A stretch of DNA of 64,000 bases from positions 186,001-250,000 of the forward strand of contig NZ_LDES01000024.1 of NCBI RefSeq assembly GCF_001015195.1. Reading direction: 5' to 3'. The notes beneath the pieces were generated by a model that was not told where the DNA came from, made no database searches, and was given only the letters and a program-made list of their open reading frames with translations. Positions within the stretch are counted from its first letter, which is position 1. Each line of letters starts with the position of its first letter. Below are positions 51,031 to 59,975 of this stretch, one piece after another. Position numbers and translations under genes: made by a program. This stretch comes from Sphingomonas sp. Y57 (GTDB lineage Bacteria > Pseudomonadota > Alphaproteobacteria > Sphingomonadales > Sphingomonadaceae).

Positions 51031-51288
51031 TCAGTTCTGTGGCCGATCGTCCTGCATCGGCTGGAGCTTCTGATCGGCATTGGGCTCGATCGGGGGCTGC
51101 TGCTGCAGGCGCGGGGTCGGGTGGGGCTGGGCCGGCTGGGCCGGCTCGTCCTCTTCGGACATGCCCTTCTTGAAGCTCTTGATGCCCTTGGCGACGTCGC
51201 CCATCATGTCCGAAAAGCGGCCCTTGCCGAACAACAGCAGCACGAGGACGCCGACGACGAGCCAATGCCAGATGCTCATACTACCCAT
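51031..51288 (-). CDS. tatA: Sec-independent protein translocase TatA
   Basis: Pore-forming Tat component. It has 85 residues: [20 protein letters not shown] carries the single helix and FGKG hinge, with the amphipathic helix [18 protein letters not shown]. The C-terminal tail is Gln- and Pro-rich. ATG 51288 gives MGSMSIW; the internal Met at residue 4 (51279) is an alternative. It is first of tatABC, 151 bases after scpB, so a separate promoter is possible. Confidence 0.94.
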   Translation of the reverse strand: MGSMSIWHWLVVGVLVLLLFGKGRFSDMMGDVAKGIKSFKKGMSEEDEPAQPAQPHPTPRLQQQPPIEPNADQKLQPMQDDRPQN

Positions 51289-51439
51289 GGGGAATCTCCT
51301 TGAATGGGGTCATTTAGGGCCTGCCCATCGCATCCGCAACGCCCGTTGAGGATCGCGGCCCGGCCGGATGCGGAACGGACAGGGCCATGACGGCAGGTCG
51401 TGACGGGACAGTGACGGCGTTTGCCGCGCCGCCGCGCGG

Positions 51440-52027
51440 TCACTCCTCTTCGTCCGGCGGGCCGCCTGTCTCCATCTGGAGTTGCTCGAAGGCAAGGTCG
51501 ACAGGATCGAGCAGGCCGGCCGCCTTGAGGTCGGCGATTCCGGGAAGGTCCCTTCTGCTCGACAGGCCGAAATGGGTGAGGAAGCTCGGTGTCGTAGCGT
51601 AGAGGAGTGGCCGGCCGGGCGCCTCGCGCCGTCCGGCAGGTCGGATCCAGCCGGCCTCCAGCAATACGTCAAGCGTGCCCTTCGATATCTGCACCCCACG
51701 GATAGCCTCGATCTCGGCGCGGCTGACCGGCTCATGATAGGCGATGATCGCCAGTGTCTCGATCCCGGCGCGGCTCAGCTTGCGCGGTTCCTCGCGAGTC
51801 CGGCGCAGGATATGGGCCATGTCGGCGGCGGTCTGGAAATGCCAGCGGCCGCCGCGCTCGACCAGTTCGATGCCGCGACCCGCATAGAGCGCCGCTAGCC
51901 GGGGCAGGGCGTCCCCGAGACCGTCCACGCCGATAACCGTCGACAGCTCGGCCGGGCTCATCGGTTCCTCGGCCGCGAACAGCGCGGCTTCGAGCGCTCG
52001 GAGCAGGTTGTCGGGTTCCTCGATCAT
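51440..52027 (-). CDS. scpB: Segregation and condensation protein ScpB
   Basis: Kleisin-associated subunit of the SMC condensin complex. It has 195 residues, with the two winged-helix domains of the family: EDNLLRALEAALFAAEEPMS near the N-terminus, and ARSAIETLAIIAYHEPVSR-like text as RAGIETLAIIAYHEPVSRAE. IRGVQISKGTLDVLLEAGWI matches the second winged helix. It overlaps scpA by 4 bases (52024-52027). Confidence 0.94.
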   Translation of the reverse strand: MIEEPDNLLRALEAALFAAEEPMSPAELSTVIGVDGLGDALPRLAALYAGRGIELVERGGRWHFQTAADMAHILRRTREEPRKLSRAGIETLAIIAYHEPVSRAEIEAIRGVQISKGTLDVLLEAGWIRPAGRREAPGRPLLYATTPSFLTHFGLSSRRDLPGIADLKAAGLLDPVDLAFEQLQMETGGPPDEEE

Positions 52028-52797
52028 GCCGCGGCGCTCCTCAGCAGCAGCGGAGCGAAGGCGCCCTCCTGCTGCAGCGCGATCCGGCCCTGCCGGGCGA
52101 GCTCGAGGGCCGCGAGGAAGCTCGACGCGAGGGCCGAGCGGCGATAGTCGCCCGATGCGCCGGGCGGCAGGAAGGCCTCAAGGCTGGTCCAGTCGATCAC
52201 CGCGCCGACCATCATCGATACCCGCTCGATCGCCTGATCGAGTGTCATCACAGGTCGCCGCTGGACGATGTGGACCGCTTCCTCTCCCCGGGCGCGGACG
52301 GCGCCATAGGCGGAGATCAGGTCGTAAAGGCTCGCATCCCACGCAGCCTTGCGAACCACCTTCAACCCTTCGGGAGCGCCGCGCGCGAAGACGTCGCGGC
52401 CGAGCCGGTCGCGCGCCATCAGCCGCGCGCCCGCCTCGCGCATCGCCTGCAGTCTTTGCAGGCGCAGCTGCAGACGCAGCGCCAATTCCTCGGGGCTGGG
52501 CTCAACCTCGGGATCCTTGGGCAGCAGCAGGCAGGATTTGAGATAGGCGAGCCATGCTGCCATCACCAGATAATCGGCGGCGATCTCCAGCTTGAGTGCC
52601 TTGGCGTTGTCGATGAAGGCCAGATATTGCTCGGTCAGCGCGAGGATCGATATCTTCGCAAGGTCGACCTTCTGGGCGCGGGCAAGGCTCAGCAGCAGGT
52701 CGAGCGGCCCTTCCCAGCCATCGAGGTCGAGCGTCAGCACCTCGTCGGAGCGAGCGTCCGCCAGCGGCAGGTCGAAATTGTCCTCCTCGTCCCCCAT
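52024..52797 (-). CDS. scpA: Segregation and condensation protein ScpA
   Basis: Kleisin subunit bridging SMC heads with ScpB. It has 257 residues: LDGWEGPLDLLLSLARAQKV near the N-terminus and KVDLAKISILALTEQYLAFI match the ScpA pattern, with a helical C-terminus that binds ScpB. It is second of nagZ-scpA-scpB, 61 bases after nagZ. Alphaproteobacteria often order argS, SPOR, nagZ, scpA, scpB, tatA as here. Confidence 0.95.
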   Translation of the reverse strand: MGDEEDNFDLPLADARSDEVLTLDLDGWEGPLDLLLSLARAQKVDLAKISILALTEQYLAFIDNAKALKLEIAADYLVMAAWLAYLKSCLLLPKDPEVEPSPEELALRLQLRLQRLQAMREAGARLMARDRLGRDVFARGAPEGLKVVRKAAWDASLYDLISAYGAVRARGEEAVHIVQRRPVMTLDQAIERVSMMVGAVIDWTSLEAFLPPGASGDYRRSALASSFLAALELARQGRIALQQEGAFAPLLLRSAAA

Positions 52798-52858
52798 CGG
52801 CCGAGTTAATCAGGATTCAGGCGCGTTGGGAACCGTGATCCGTCAGGCGTCGATCGGT

Positions 52859-53896
52859 TCAGGCCGGTAATATGGCGAGCAGCGCATCGCGCTTCGCGAT
52901 CAGCTCCTCGGCCGGGGCGCCGTCATGGCGCCCCGCCACGGTCGCCATCGCGCGGTCGAGACGTGCGCGGGCCCGGTCGCCGATCGGGCCCACCGCGCCC
53001 GCTATCGACTCCATCTCGGCCATGTCGCCCGAGCAATGGAGGGCGATGTCGCAACCCGCCGCCAGCACGCCCATTGCCCGGTCGCCGAAGCCGCCGGTCA
53101 GTGCGTGCATCCCCAGGTCGTCGGACATCAGCAGTCCGTCGAAACCGATCCGCTCGCGGATGATCCCGCCGATCACCCGGGCCGACAGGCTGGCGCATTG
53201 TTCCGCGTCCCAGGCCGGGTAGACGACATGCGCGGTCATCGCCATCGGCGCGTCGCTGAGCGCGATGAAGGGCGCGAGGTCGGTTTCCAGCGCTTCGGCA
53301 TCAGCGTCGACGACGGGCAGCTCGACATGGCTGTCGGCCATGGCCCGCCCATGTCCCGGGACATGCTTGACCACGCCGACCACGCCGCCGGCGCGCAGGC
53401 CCTCGATAACCGCCCGACCCATCGCCGCGACGCGCAGCGGCTCCGCCCCCAGCGCGCGATCGCCGATGATGTCGTGCGCGCCCGGCTGGCGGACGTCGAG
53501 CAGCGGCAGACAGTCGACGGTGATGCCGGCCTCGGCCAGCGTCGCCGCGATCGCATGCGCATTGTGCCGTGCGGCCTCGATCGCCGTCATCGGCGCGATG
53601 TCGTAGAGCCGGTCGAACAGCTCCGCCTTGGGGAAGGCAGGCCACTCCGGCGGCTGCATCCGCGCGACGCGTCCCCCCTCCTGGTCGATCAGGATCGGCA
53701 GGTCGTCGCGCCCGGCGATCCCGCGCAGCGCGTCGGTCAGCGCGCGAAGCTGGGCGCGATTGGCGACGTTGCGCCTGAACAGGATATAGCCGGCAGGATC
53801 GAGGTCGCGGAAGAAACTGCGCTCGGCATCGGAAAGCTCGGTCCCGGCCATGCCGAGGAACAAGGGCGTCATGTCGTCATCCCCCAAGATCGTCAT
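52859..53896 (-). CDS. nagZ: Beta-N-acetylhexosaminidase NagZ
   Basis: Glycoside hydrolase family 3 enzyme that removes N-acetylglucosamine from anhydro-muropeptides in cell wall recycling. It has 345 residues. The signature KHVPGHGRAMADSHVELP carries the acid/base His, and LLMSDDLGMHAL the nucleophile Asp. ATG 53896 is preferred to 53908 because GGAGG lies 5-6 bases before it. It follows the SPOR protein by 31 bases. Confidence 0.94.
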   Translation of the reverse strand: MTILGDDDMTPLFLGMAGTELSDAERSFFRDLDPAGYILFRRNVANRAQLRALTDALRGIAGRDDLPILIDQEGGRVARMQPPEWPAFPKAELFDRLYDIAPMTAIEAARHNAHAIAATLAEAGITVDCLPLLDVRQPGAHDIIGDRALGAEPLRVAAMGRAVIEGLRAGGVVGVVKHVPGHGRAMADSHVELPVVDADAEALETDLAPFIALSDAPMAMTAHVVYPAWDAEQCASLSARVIGGIIRERIGFDGLLMSDDLGMHALTGGFGDRAMGVLAAGCDIALHCSGDMAEMESIAGAVGPIGDRARARLDRAMATVAGRHDGAPAEELIAKRDALLAILPA

Positions 53897-53927
53897 CTCG
53901 GCCTCCACCGGGGTGACGGTCGTTATC

Positions 53928-54728
53928 CTATCCGATCACCGAGCAGCTTTCGCCGGCGGTCTTCAGCCGGCGGCAGATGTCGCCGGCATTGCCGCCGCTG
54001 GCCCGCAACCGATAGAGCGTCTTCTCGCCCGACTGCACCGGCACCACGGACTGGGTGAGGCCGGACAGGAAGGAGAAGCGGCCCGACAGTGTCTTCCAGG
54101 CCGCATTGGCCTTCGCCTGGCTGGAAAAGGCGCCGAGCTGCACCATGGATCCGCCCGAGGCAGGCTCCGCCGCCGGCGCGGCAGGGCGCGGGGTCGGCTT
54201 CGGCTCGGCGGGCTTGGTCGCCTGCCGCGCGAGCGTCTGGTCGACCGTCGGCGTCGGCTTGGGCGCCGCGGGTTTCGTCGCGGCGGGGGCCGGCTTTGCG
54301 GCAGGAGCCGAGGTGGAGGGCGGGATCGCGGCGGTCGCTATCGGAGCCTCCGCCCGCGGGCGGTCGATATTGACCGGCGTTTCGGCCGCGCCGCTGGTGT
54401 CGATCACGCTTTCGACTTCATTGCCCTTGCTGGCGCTGTAGACGATCTCGTCCTCGCCGATCGGTGCGGCGGTTTCGCCCGGGCGCTCCTTGTAGTAGCT
54501 GTCGGGCGCCTTGATCAGCGCGCCTTCGCCTGAGGTCGCCTTGTCGTTGCCGCGCAGCCAGAAATAGCCGCCGACGACCAGCGCGAGCACCATCAGCGCC
54601 GCGACAAGCCAGACGATCAGCCGGCCGGTGCCGACGCCGCCCTCCTCATATTCCTCCTCGACCGGTTCGAGCCACGGCAGGCGGTCCTCGTCCTGGGGAC
54701 CGAGCCTGTCGCGCGAATAATCGGTCAT
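53928..54728 (-). CDS. SPOR domain membrane protein
   Basis: A 266-residue protein with one membrane helix (about 38-60), a long Ala/Pro-rich linker of about 120 residues, and a C-terminal SPOR domain (about 190-265) beginning GGSMVQLGAFSSQAKANAAW. SPOR domains bind denuded glycan strands and bring proteins to the division septum. The cytoplasmic N-terminus is acidic, DEDRLPWLEPVEEEYEEGG. Its ATG overlaps the argS stop by one base (TAATG). Confidence 0.9.
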   Translation of the reverse strand: MTDYSRDRLGPQDEDRLPWLEPVEEEYEEGGVGTGRLIVWLVAALMVLALVVGGYFWLRGNDKATSGEGALIKAPDSYYKERPGETAAPIGEDEIVYSASKGNEVESVIDTSGAAETPVNIDRPRAEAPIATAAIPPSTSAPAAKPAPAATKPAAPKPTPTVDQTLARQATKPAEPKPTPRPAAPAAEPASGGSMVQLGAFSSQAKANAAWKTLSGRFSFLSGLTQSVVPVQSGEKTLYRLRASGGNAGDICRRLKTAGESCSVIG

Positions 54729-56497
54729 TACTGCATCTCCTCCGCAGCGGTGACGCCCATGACGCCAAGACCATTGCGGATAATCTGCCCGATCGCATCG
54801 CTGAGCGCCAGACGGGCGCGCGTCATTTCGGGTTTGTCGGTGAGCAGGAAGCGACGGGCCGGGTCGTCATTGCCCCGGTTCCATAATGCGTGGAACATCG
54901 CGGCCAGGTCGTAGAGGTAGAAGGCGATGCGGTGCGGCTCATGCGCCTGCGCCGCGCCGTCGACGATCCGGGGGAATTGCGCCGCGAGCTTGACCAGCGT
55001 CAGCTCCTCCGCATCGAGCAGCGAAAGGTCCGCCGCCGGGGCCAGGTCGATTCCCGCCTCGGCCGCGCGCCGGTGCAGCGAACGGCCTCGCGCATGGGCG
55101 TACTGGACGTAGAAGACCGGGTTGTCCTTCGACGCCTCGACCACCTTGGCGAAGTCGAAGTCCATCTGCGCGTCGGCCTTGCGGGTCAGCATGGTGAAGC
55201 GGACGACGTCCTTGCCGACTTCGCGCACAACGTCGGCGAGCGTCACGAAGCTGCCTGAGCGCTTCGACATCTTCACCGGCTCGCCGCCGCGCAGCAGGCG
55301 GACCATCTGGACCAGCTTGACGTCGAACGCCACCTTGCCGCCGGTCAGCGCCTGGACGGCGGCCTTGATCCGCTTGACGGTGCCGGCATGGTCGGCGCCC
55401 CAGATGTCGATCAGCATGTCGGCCGTCTCGGCCTTCTGCGCATGATAGGCGAGGTCGGTGCCGAAATAGGTCAGCCCGCCGTCCGACTTGCGCACCGGCC
55501 GGTCGCTGTCGTCGCCGAACGCGGTCGCCTTGAACAGCGTCATCTCGGTCGGTTCCCAGTCGTCGGGAAGCTCGCCCTTCGGTGGCTCGAGCGTGCCTTC
55601 ATAGACAAGGCCCTCGCCGCGCAGCCGATCGAGCGCGACGTCGACCTTGCCGGCCTTCTGGACAGCGGCTTCGGACGAGAAGAGGTCGTGATGGATGCCG
55701 AGCAGCGCGAGATCGGCGCGGATCATGTCCATCATCGCCGCGACCGTCTTCTCGCGAAACAGGTCGAGCCACTCGCTCTCGGGCTTGCCGACATAGGCAT
55801 CGCCGAACTCGGCGGCGAGCGCCTGGCCGATCGGAACCAGATAGTCGCCCGGATAGAAGCCCTCGGGAATCTCTACCGTCTCACCCAGCGCCTCGCGGTA
55901 GCGCAGGTGCGCCGAGCGAGCGAGCGTCTGCACCTGCGCCCCTGCGTCGTTGACATAATATTCGCGGGTGACGGCGTAGCCGGCGAACTCCAGCAGCGCG
56001 GCGAGCGCGTCGCCGACGACGGCACCGCGGCAATGGCCCATGTGCATGGGACCGGTGGGATTTGCCGAGACATATTCGACGTTGACCCGCGTTCCCCGGC
56101 CGGTGGTGGAGCGCCCATAGTCGCCGCCGGAGGAGAGGATGCCGGCCAGTTCGTCGCGCCAGCTCTGCTCGGTCAGGCGGACGTTGATGAAGCCGGGACC
56201 GGCGACCTCGGCACTTGCGATCTCGGGCAGCGCGACGAGCTTCGGCACGATAAGCTCGGCCAATGCGCGCGGACTGGTGCCGGCGGGCTTGGCCAGCACC
56301 ATCGCCGCGTTGGTGGCCAGGTCGCCATGCGCGGGGTCGCGCGGCGGTTCCACCGCGACATTCCGCCGATCAAGTCCGGCGGGCAGCGCGCCGCTGGCCT
56401 GGAGATCGTCGAGGATGGCGCCGATGCGATCGGCGAAGCTGGCATAGAGCGTGGTCAAGGCGAAGTCCGCTGGAATGGAAGAATGGAGCGTCGCCAT
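54728..56497 (-). CDS. argS: Arginyl-tRNA synthetase
   Basis: Class I synthetase that charges tRNA-Arg. It has 589 residues, with the HIGH motif as [14 protein letters not shown] and the KMSKS motif as [16 protein letters not shown]. The C-terminal DALR anticodon-binding domain reads [21 protein letters not shown] 56497 is followed by [20 protein letters not shown]. It lies 74 bases after the M28 peptidase gene in the leftward run. Confidence 0.96.
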   Translation of the reverse strand: MATLHSSIPADFALTTLYASFADRIGAILDDLQASGALPAGLDRRNVAVEPPRDPAHGDLATNAAMVLAKPAGTSPRALAELIVPKLVALPEIASAEVAGPGFINVRLTEQSWRDELAGILSSGGDYGRSTTGRGTRVNVEYVSANPTGPMHMGHCRGAVVGDALAALLEFAGYAVTREYYVNDAGAQVQTLARSAHLRYREALGETVEIPEGFYPGDYLVPIGQALAAEFGDAYVGKPESEWLDLFREKTVAAMMDMIRADLALLGIHHDLFSSEAAVQKAGKVDVALDRLRGEGLVYEGTLEPPKGELPDDWEPTEMTLFKATAFGDDSDRPVRKSDGGLTYFGTDLAYHAQKAETADMLIDIWGADHAGTVKRIKAAVQALTGGKVAFDVKLVQMVRLLRGGEPVKMSKRSGSFVTLADVVREVGKDVVRFTMLTRKADAQMDFDFAKVVEASKDNPVFYVQYAHARGRSLHRRAAEAGIDLAPAADLSLLDAEELTLVKLAAQFPRIVDGAAQAHEPHRIAFYLYDLAAMFHALWNRGNDDPARRFLLTDKPEMTRARLALSDAIGQIIRNGLGVMGVTAAEEMQ

Positions 56498-56571
56498 AAA
56501 GCGATTTCGATGCGGGTGAAACCCGCACGCTCGGAAATCGCGTCAAACGACCATGGATGAGAAGGAAAAGG

Positions 56572-58422
56572 TCAGTCCTTCGTCTTCTTTCCGCCTTCGG
56601 TCTGGCTGTAGACGGCGACCGAGGGGGCGATCGGATCGAGCCGGACCCAGAGGGCGACCACCAGCGCGGCCGCCAGCGCCCCCGCCGGCAGCCAGCGCGG
56701 TGCGCGCTCCGGCAGCAGCGGCAAGAGCAGGGGGAGTGCCGCGAACAGCAGGACGATCGTCACAGCTGGCAGCTCGGCGCCGATCCCCAGGAAGATGAAA
56801 TGCGCCTGGGTCAGCAAGTGGCCGACGCCAGCCGCCGCGCACATCGCGGTCAGTGCCAGCCCCGCACCCTGCGGCAGCCAGGCCCGGCCCGCCAGCGCCA
56901 GCGCGCCGAGCAGCAGCGGCCATTGCAACAGCGGACCGGCGGTCGGCTGCGTCGCCTGGACGGCGACGGCGGCGAGCAGCAGCAGCAGGATCGCGGCGGT
57001 CGGTGTCTCGCTGTCGTCGGCAGGCAGGAAGAAGGCGGCGGCCATGGCGAGCAGCGCGAGCGGGATCACCACGACGATCGAACCGCCGGTCAGCAGCCCG
57101 ACCCACATCAGGGCCATGGCGGGTCCGATCGCGACCATGGCCGGATCGGTCCGACGGAAGAAGGGCAGCAACAGGAGCAGCGCCGCGACGAGGAGCCCGG
57201 CGACCGTCTCCAGCCGGGGCAGGGCCGCGAGCCGATCGTAATAATTGGCGTCGCCGCTGCCCGACACCGCGTTGTAGACGGTCAGCAGCAACGCGCCGTG
57301 GAACAGGATAGCGGCGACCAGCACCGCCGCCCCGCCGACCGTGCGCGGCGCCGGGCGACGGCGCCACCAGGCCGCGCCGACGAGCGCGGCCGAGACGATC
57401 ACCAGGCCCCAGCCTGCCGCCGCCGGGTAGACGATCGTCACCCGGCCGAGCAGGTCGGCGAAGGCGGCGTTGTCGGATCGGGCGGGCAGCTCCGGCGCGA
57501 AGGCCAGCGCGGAGGCCAGCGCCAGCGCCTGGTCGCCCATGTCCTGCACCGATCCCGGATCGACGACGGCCGGGCTCGCCAGCGGCGAATGATAGGCGAA
57601 GGCTCGGTCGAGCGTGGCCAGGTTGAAGCCGGGAATGCCCTTGTGCTTGGCGATCGTATAGTCGGTGTAGTTGGGCATCAGGTCGTAGATCAGCACCGCC
57701 AGCGAATTGGTCGCGGGGCGCGCGACCCGATCGGCATAGAGCCGCATCATTCCGCCATTGCCGGGGCCGGTCTCGAACATGTTGGCGCGACCGCCGGCGC
57801 CGCGCGCCTCCATATTGACGATTGCGCCGACACGCGCCGCCAGCGGGTGCGGCGGGGAACCGTCGCCGAAAAAGGCCTTCGCCCCGTTGAGACCCAGTTC
57901 CTCGCTGTCGGTGAACAGCAGGATCATATCGCGCTCGGCCTGACCCTGGACGCGCAGGGCGCGAGCCACCTCCAGCGCGGCAGCGACGCCCATCGCATCG
58001 TCGGCGGCACCCGGCGATCCCCATACGCTGTCATGATGCGCCATCAGCAACAGCGCCGGCCTGGCGGGGTCGCGGCCTCGGAACAGGCCGATCAGGTTGC
58101 GGCCGGTCACCGCGGTCTCGGTCCGGCCGCTCCACTTGCCCAGCCGGTCGAGCGTCTTGCGGTCGAGCGGGACGGCCTGCTCCGACACCTCGGCGCCCAA
58201 TGCCCGCAGCCGCGCCGACAGATAGGCGATGGCGCGCGCATGGCCGTCCGAGCCGATCGGTCGCGGCGTCCGGCTCAGCGCTTCGATATCGGCGAAGGCG
58301 CGGACGGCGGAGAAGGCCGCGGCCGGCGCATCGGCTCCGCGCGCCACCGGCGGAATCGCCGCGACGATCGCCCAGATCAGTGCGGCGGCGAGGGCGGCGA
58401 CGAGTGCGATCGTGCGATGCAT
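56572..58422 (-). CDS. M28-family peptidase with polytopic C-terminal domain
   Basis: A 616-residue membrane metallopeptidase. A signal-anchor helix (about 3-26) precedes the M28 domain (about 40-340): zinc-binding residues in MAHHDSVWGSPGAADDAMG, FTDSEELGLNGA and the later catalytic region. After it come about nine hydrophobic segments (about 365-600). This layout resembles eukaryotic ER metallopeptidase 1. The open frame reaches 58557, but ATG 58422 overlaps the dgt stop (TGATG) and starts the anchor. Substrates are unknown. It lies between dgt and argS. Confidence 0.85.
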   Translation of the reverse strand: MHRTIALVAALAAALIWAIVAAIPPVARGADAPAAAFSAVRAFADIEALSRTPRPIGSDGHARAIAYLSARLRALGAEVSEQAVPLDRKTLDRLGKWSGRTETAVTGRNLIGLFRGRDPARPALLLMAHHDSVWGSPGAADDAMGVAAALEVARALRVQGQAERDMILLFTDSEELGLNGAKAFFGDGSPPHPLAARVGAIVNMEARGAGGRANMFETGPGNGGMMRLYADRVARPATNSLAVLIYDLMPNYTDYTIAKHKGIPGFNLATLDRAFAYHSPLASPAVVDPGSVQDMGDQALALASALAFAPELPARSDNAAFADLLGRVTIVYPAAAGWGLVIVSAALVGAAWWRRRPAPRTVGGAAVLVAAILFHGALLLTVYNAVSGSGDANYYDRLAALPRLETVAGLLVAALLLLLPFFRRTDPAMVAIGPAMALMWVGLLTGGSIVVVIPLALLAMAAAFFLPADDSETPTAAILLLLLAAVAVQATQPTAGPLLQWPLLLGALALAGRAWLPQGAGLALTAMCAAAGVGHLLTQAHFIFLGIGAELPAVTIVLLFAALPLLLPLLPERAPRWLPAGALAAALVVALWVRLDPIAPSVAVYSQTEGGKKTKD

Positions 58423-59585
58423 CAGAAACCCTCGATCGATATGGGCCCAACCAGTTCCTCGTAGCGGGACAGTGCGTAGCGATCGGTCATCCCGGCGATG
58501 AAGTCGCCGACGTGCCGGGTGCGGCCGGGCTCGTCGGCGGGCAGGCTCTCGCCCCACTTGCCGGGCATCAGGCCGGGATCGGCCTTGTAGATCGCCGCCA
58601 GGCCGGCCACGACCTCGCCCGTCCGTGCGGCGATGTCGAGCTGCTGCGGATGGTGGTAGAGATTGGCGTACATGAAGCGGGTCAGCGCCTTCTCCCGTTC
58701 TGCCATCGCCTCGGAGAAGCCGATCAGCGGTCGGCCTGCGGCGCGGACGTCCTCGACCGAGCGAGGCGCAGCCTTGTCGAGCCGGCGGCGGCTCTCGTCC
58801 AGCAGGTCGTTGACCATGCAGCCGATCTGCTCGCGTACCAGCTCGCCGACCAGCCGATCGGTCGATACATCCGGATAGCGTGCGCGGACCCTGTCCCAGT
58901 TCGACCGGATCAGCGGTTCGTCGAGCACCTGGTCGAGGGTCAGCAGCCCGGCGCGGACGCCGTCGTCGATGTCGTGGTTGTCATAGGCGATGTCGTCGGC
59001 GAGCGCCGCGACCTGCGCCTCGGCTCCTGGCCAGCTGTCGAGATCGAGGGGCCAGCTGTCGTCGATCTCGGCCATCGCCCAGGTCCGCCGCACAAGCGGG
59101 CCATTATGCTTGGCAAGGCCCTCGAGCGTCTCCCAGCTCAGGTTGAGGCCTTCATGCGTGGGGTAGGGCGAATCCAGCCGCGTCAGCATTCGCAGCGTAT
59201 GCGCGTTATGATCGAAGCCGCCCACGTCCGCCATCGCCGCCTGGAGCGCTTCCTCGCCGGCATGGCCGAACGGCGGATGGCCGATGTCGTGGCCCAGGCA
59301 TAGCGCCTCCGTCAGGTCCTCGTTGAGGCCGAGCGCCCGGGCTATGGTCCGGCCGATCTGCGCCACCTCCAGGCTGTGCGTCAGCCGGACGCGATAATGA
59401 TCGCCGTCCGGGGCGACGAACACCTGCGTCTTGTGGCGCAGGCGGCGGAAGCTGATCGAATGGATGATGCGGTCGCGGTCGCGCTGGAAGGCGTCACGCG
59501 GGCCGCGCGTCTCACCGCCGCCCTGATGATGGAAGCGGCCTCGGCTGCGGGCGGGATCGGAGGCATAGGGAGCGAGCGTCGACAT
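58422..59585 (-). CDS. dgt: Deoxyguanosinetriphosphate triphosphohydrolase-like protein
   Basis: HD-domain dNTP triphosphohydrolase that splits dNTPs into nucleosides and triphosphate. It has 387 residues. The metal-binding HD motif is spread over FRRLRHKTQV, LTHSLEVAQI and GHDIGHPPFGHAGEE; DDIAYDNHDIDDG follows. The type 2 subgroup is usual in alphaproteobacteria. It starts at 59585 with MSTLAPYASDPARSRGRF. Its stop overlaps the M28 peptidase start by one base. Confidence 0.93.
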   Translation of the reverse strand: MSTLAPYASDPARSRGRFHHQGGGETRGPRDAFQRDRDRIIHSISFRRLRHKTQVFVAPDGDHYRVRLTHSLEVAQIGRTIARALGLNEDLTEALCLGHDIGHPPFGHAGEEALQAAMADVGGFDHNAHTLRMLTRLDSPYPTHEGLNLSWETLEGLAKHNGPLVRRTWAMAEIDDSWPLDLDSWPGAEAQVAALADDIAYDNHDIDDGVRAGLLTLDQVLDEPLIRSNWDRVRARYPDVSTDRLVGELVREQIGCMVNDLLDESRRRLDKAAPRSVEDVRAAGRPLIGFSEAMAEREKALTRFMYANLYHHPQQLDIAARTGEVVAGLAAIYKADPGLMPGKWGESLPADEPGRTRHVGDFIAGMTDRYALSRYEELVGPISIEGF

Positions 59586-59621
59586 CGGCCCCGTGATGGC
59601 CGAGCCTGCCGGCCAAGTCGA

Positions 59622-59870
59622 CTATCTTGTCTCGGCGGCCGTGGTGGGCGGCGTGTCGACGGCGCCGGCGGTCCGTGCGCGCGCGGCCTGCTCGACGTTC
59701 ATCAGCATGATCGGCAGTAATCCGCGCCACCCATCTCCCTCGATTTCCATCTCGGGGTAGAGCCGCGCGACCGGCGGCGCCTTCTCCGCGGGCAGCACCG
59801 GCCGTCCCCGCACCGCGAGCGCGGGTTCGGCGGCGAGCAACAGCAGGATGGCAACAGGCAGGCGGGTCAT
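59622..59870 (-). CDS. Small secreted protein of unknown function
   Basis: An 82-residue protein with a signal peptide, MTRLPVAILLLLAAEPALA. The mature part is Pro-rich and mentions VARLYPEMEIEGDGWRGLLP, with no recognised domain. ATG 59870 is preferred over the longer frame to 59903 because CGGAGA precedes it and it starts the signal peptide. It lies 36 bases upstream of dgt and could be cotranscribed. Nothing fixes its role. Confidence 0.65.
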   Translation of the reverse strand: MTRLPVAILLLLAAEPALAVRGRPVLPAEKAPPVARLYPEMEIEGDGWRGLLPIMLMNVEQAARARTAGAVDTPPTTAAETR

Positions 59871-59975
59871 GGCGTCTCCGATTCGGCGACGCTGATGCGG
59901 CATGGCTGTTACGCGCTTATGACAATCATGTTGCGGCGGGTGCTAGAGTCAGTTTCAATCAATCTGAAACGGGTC

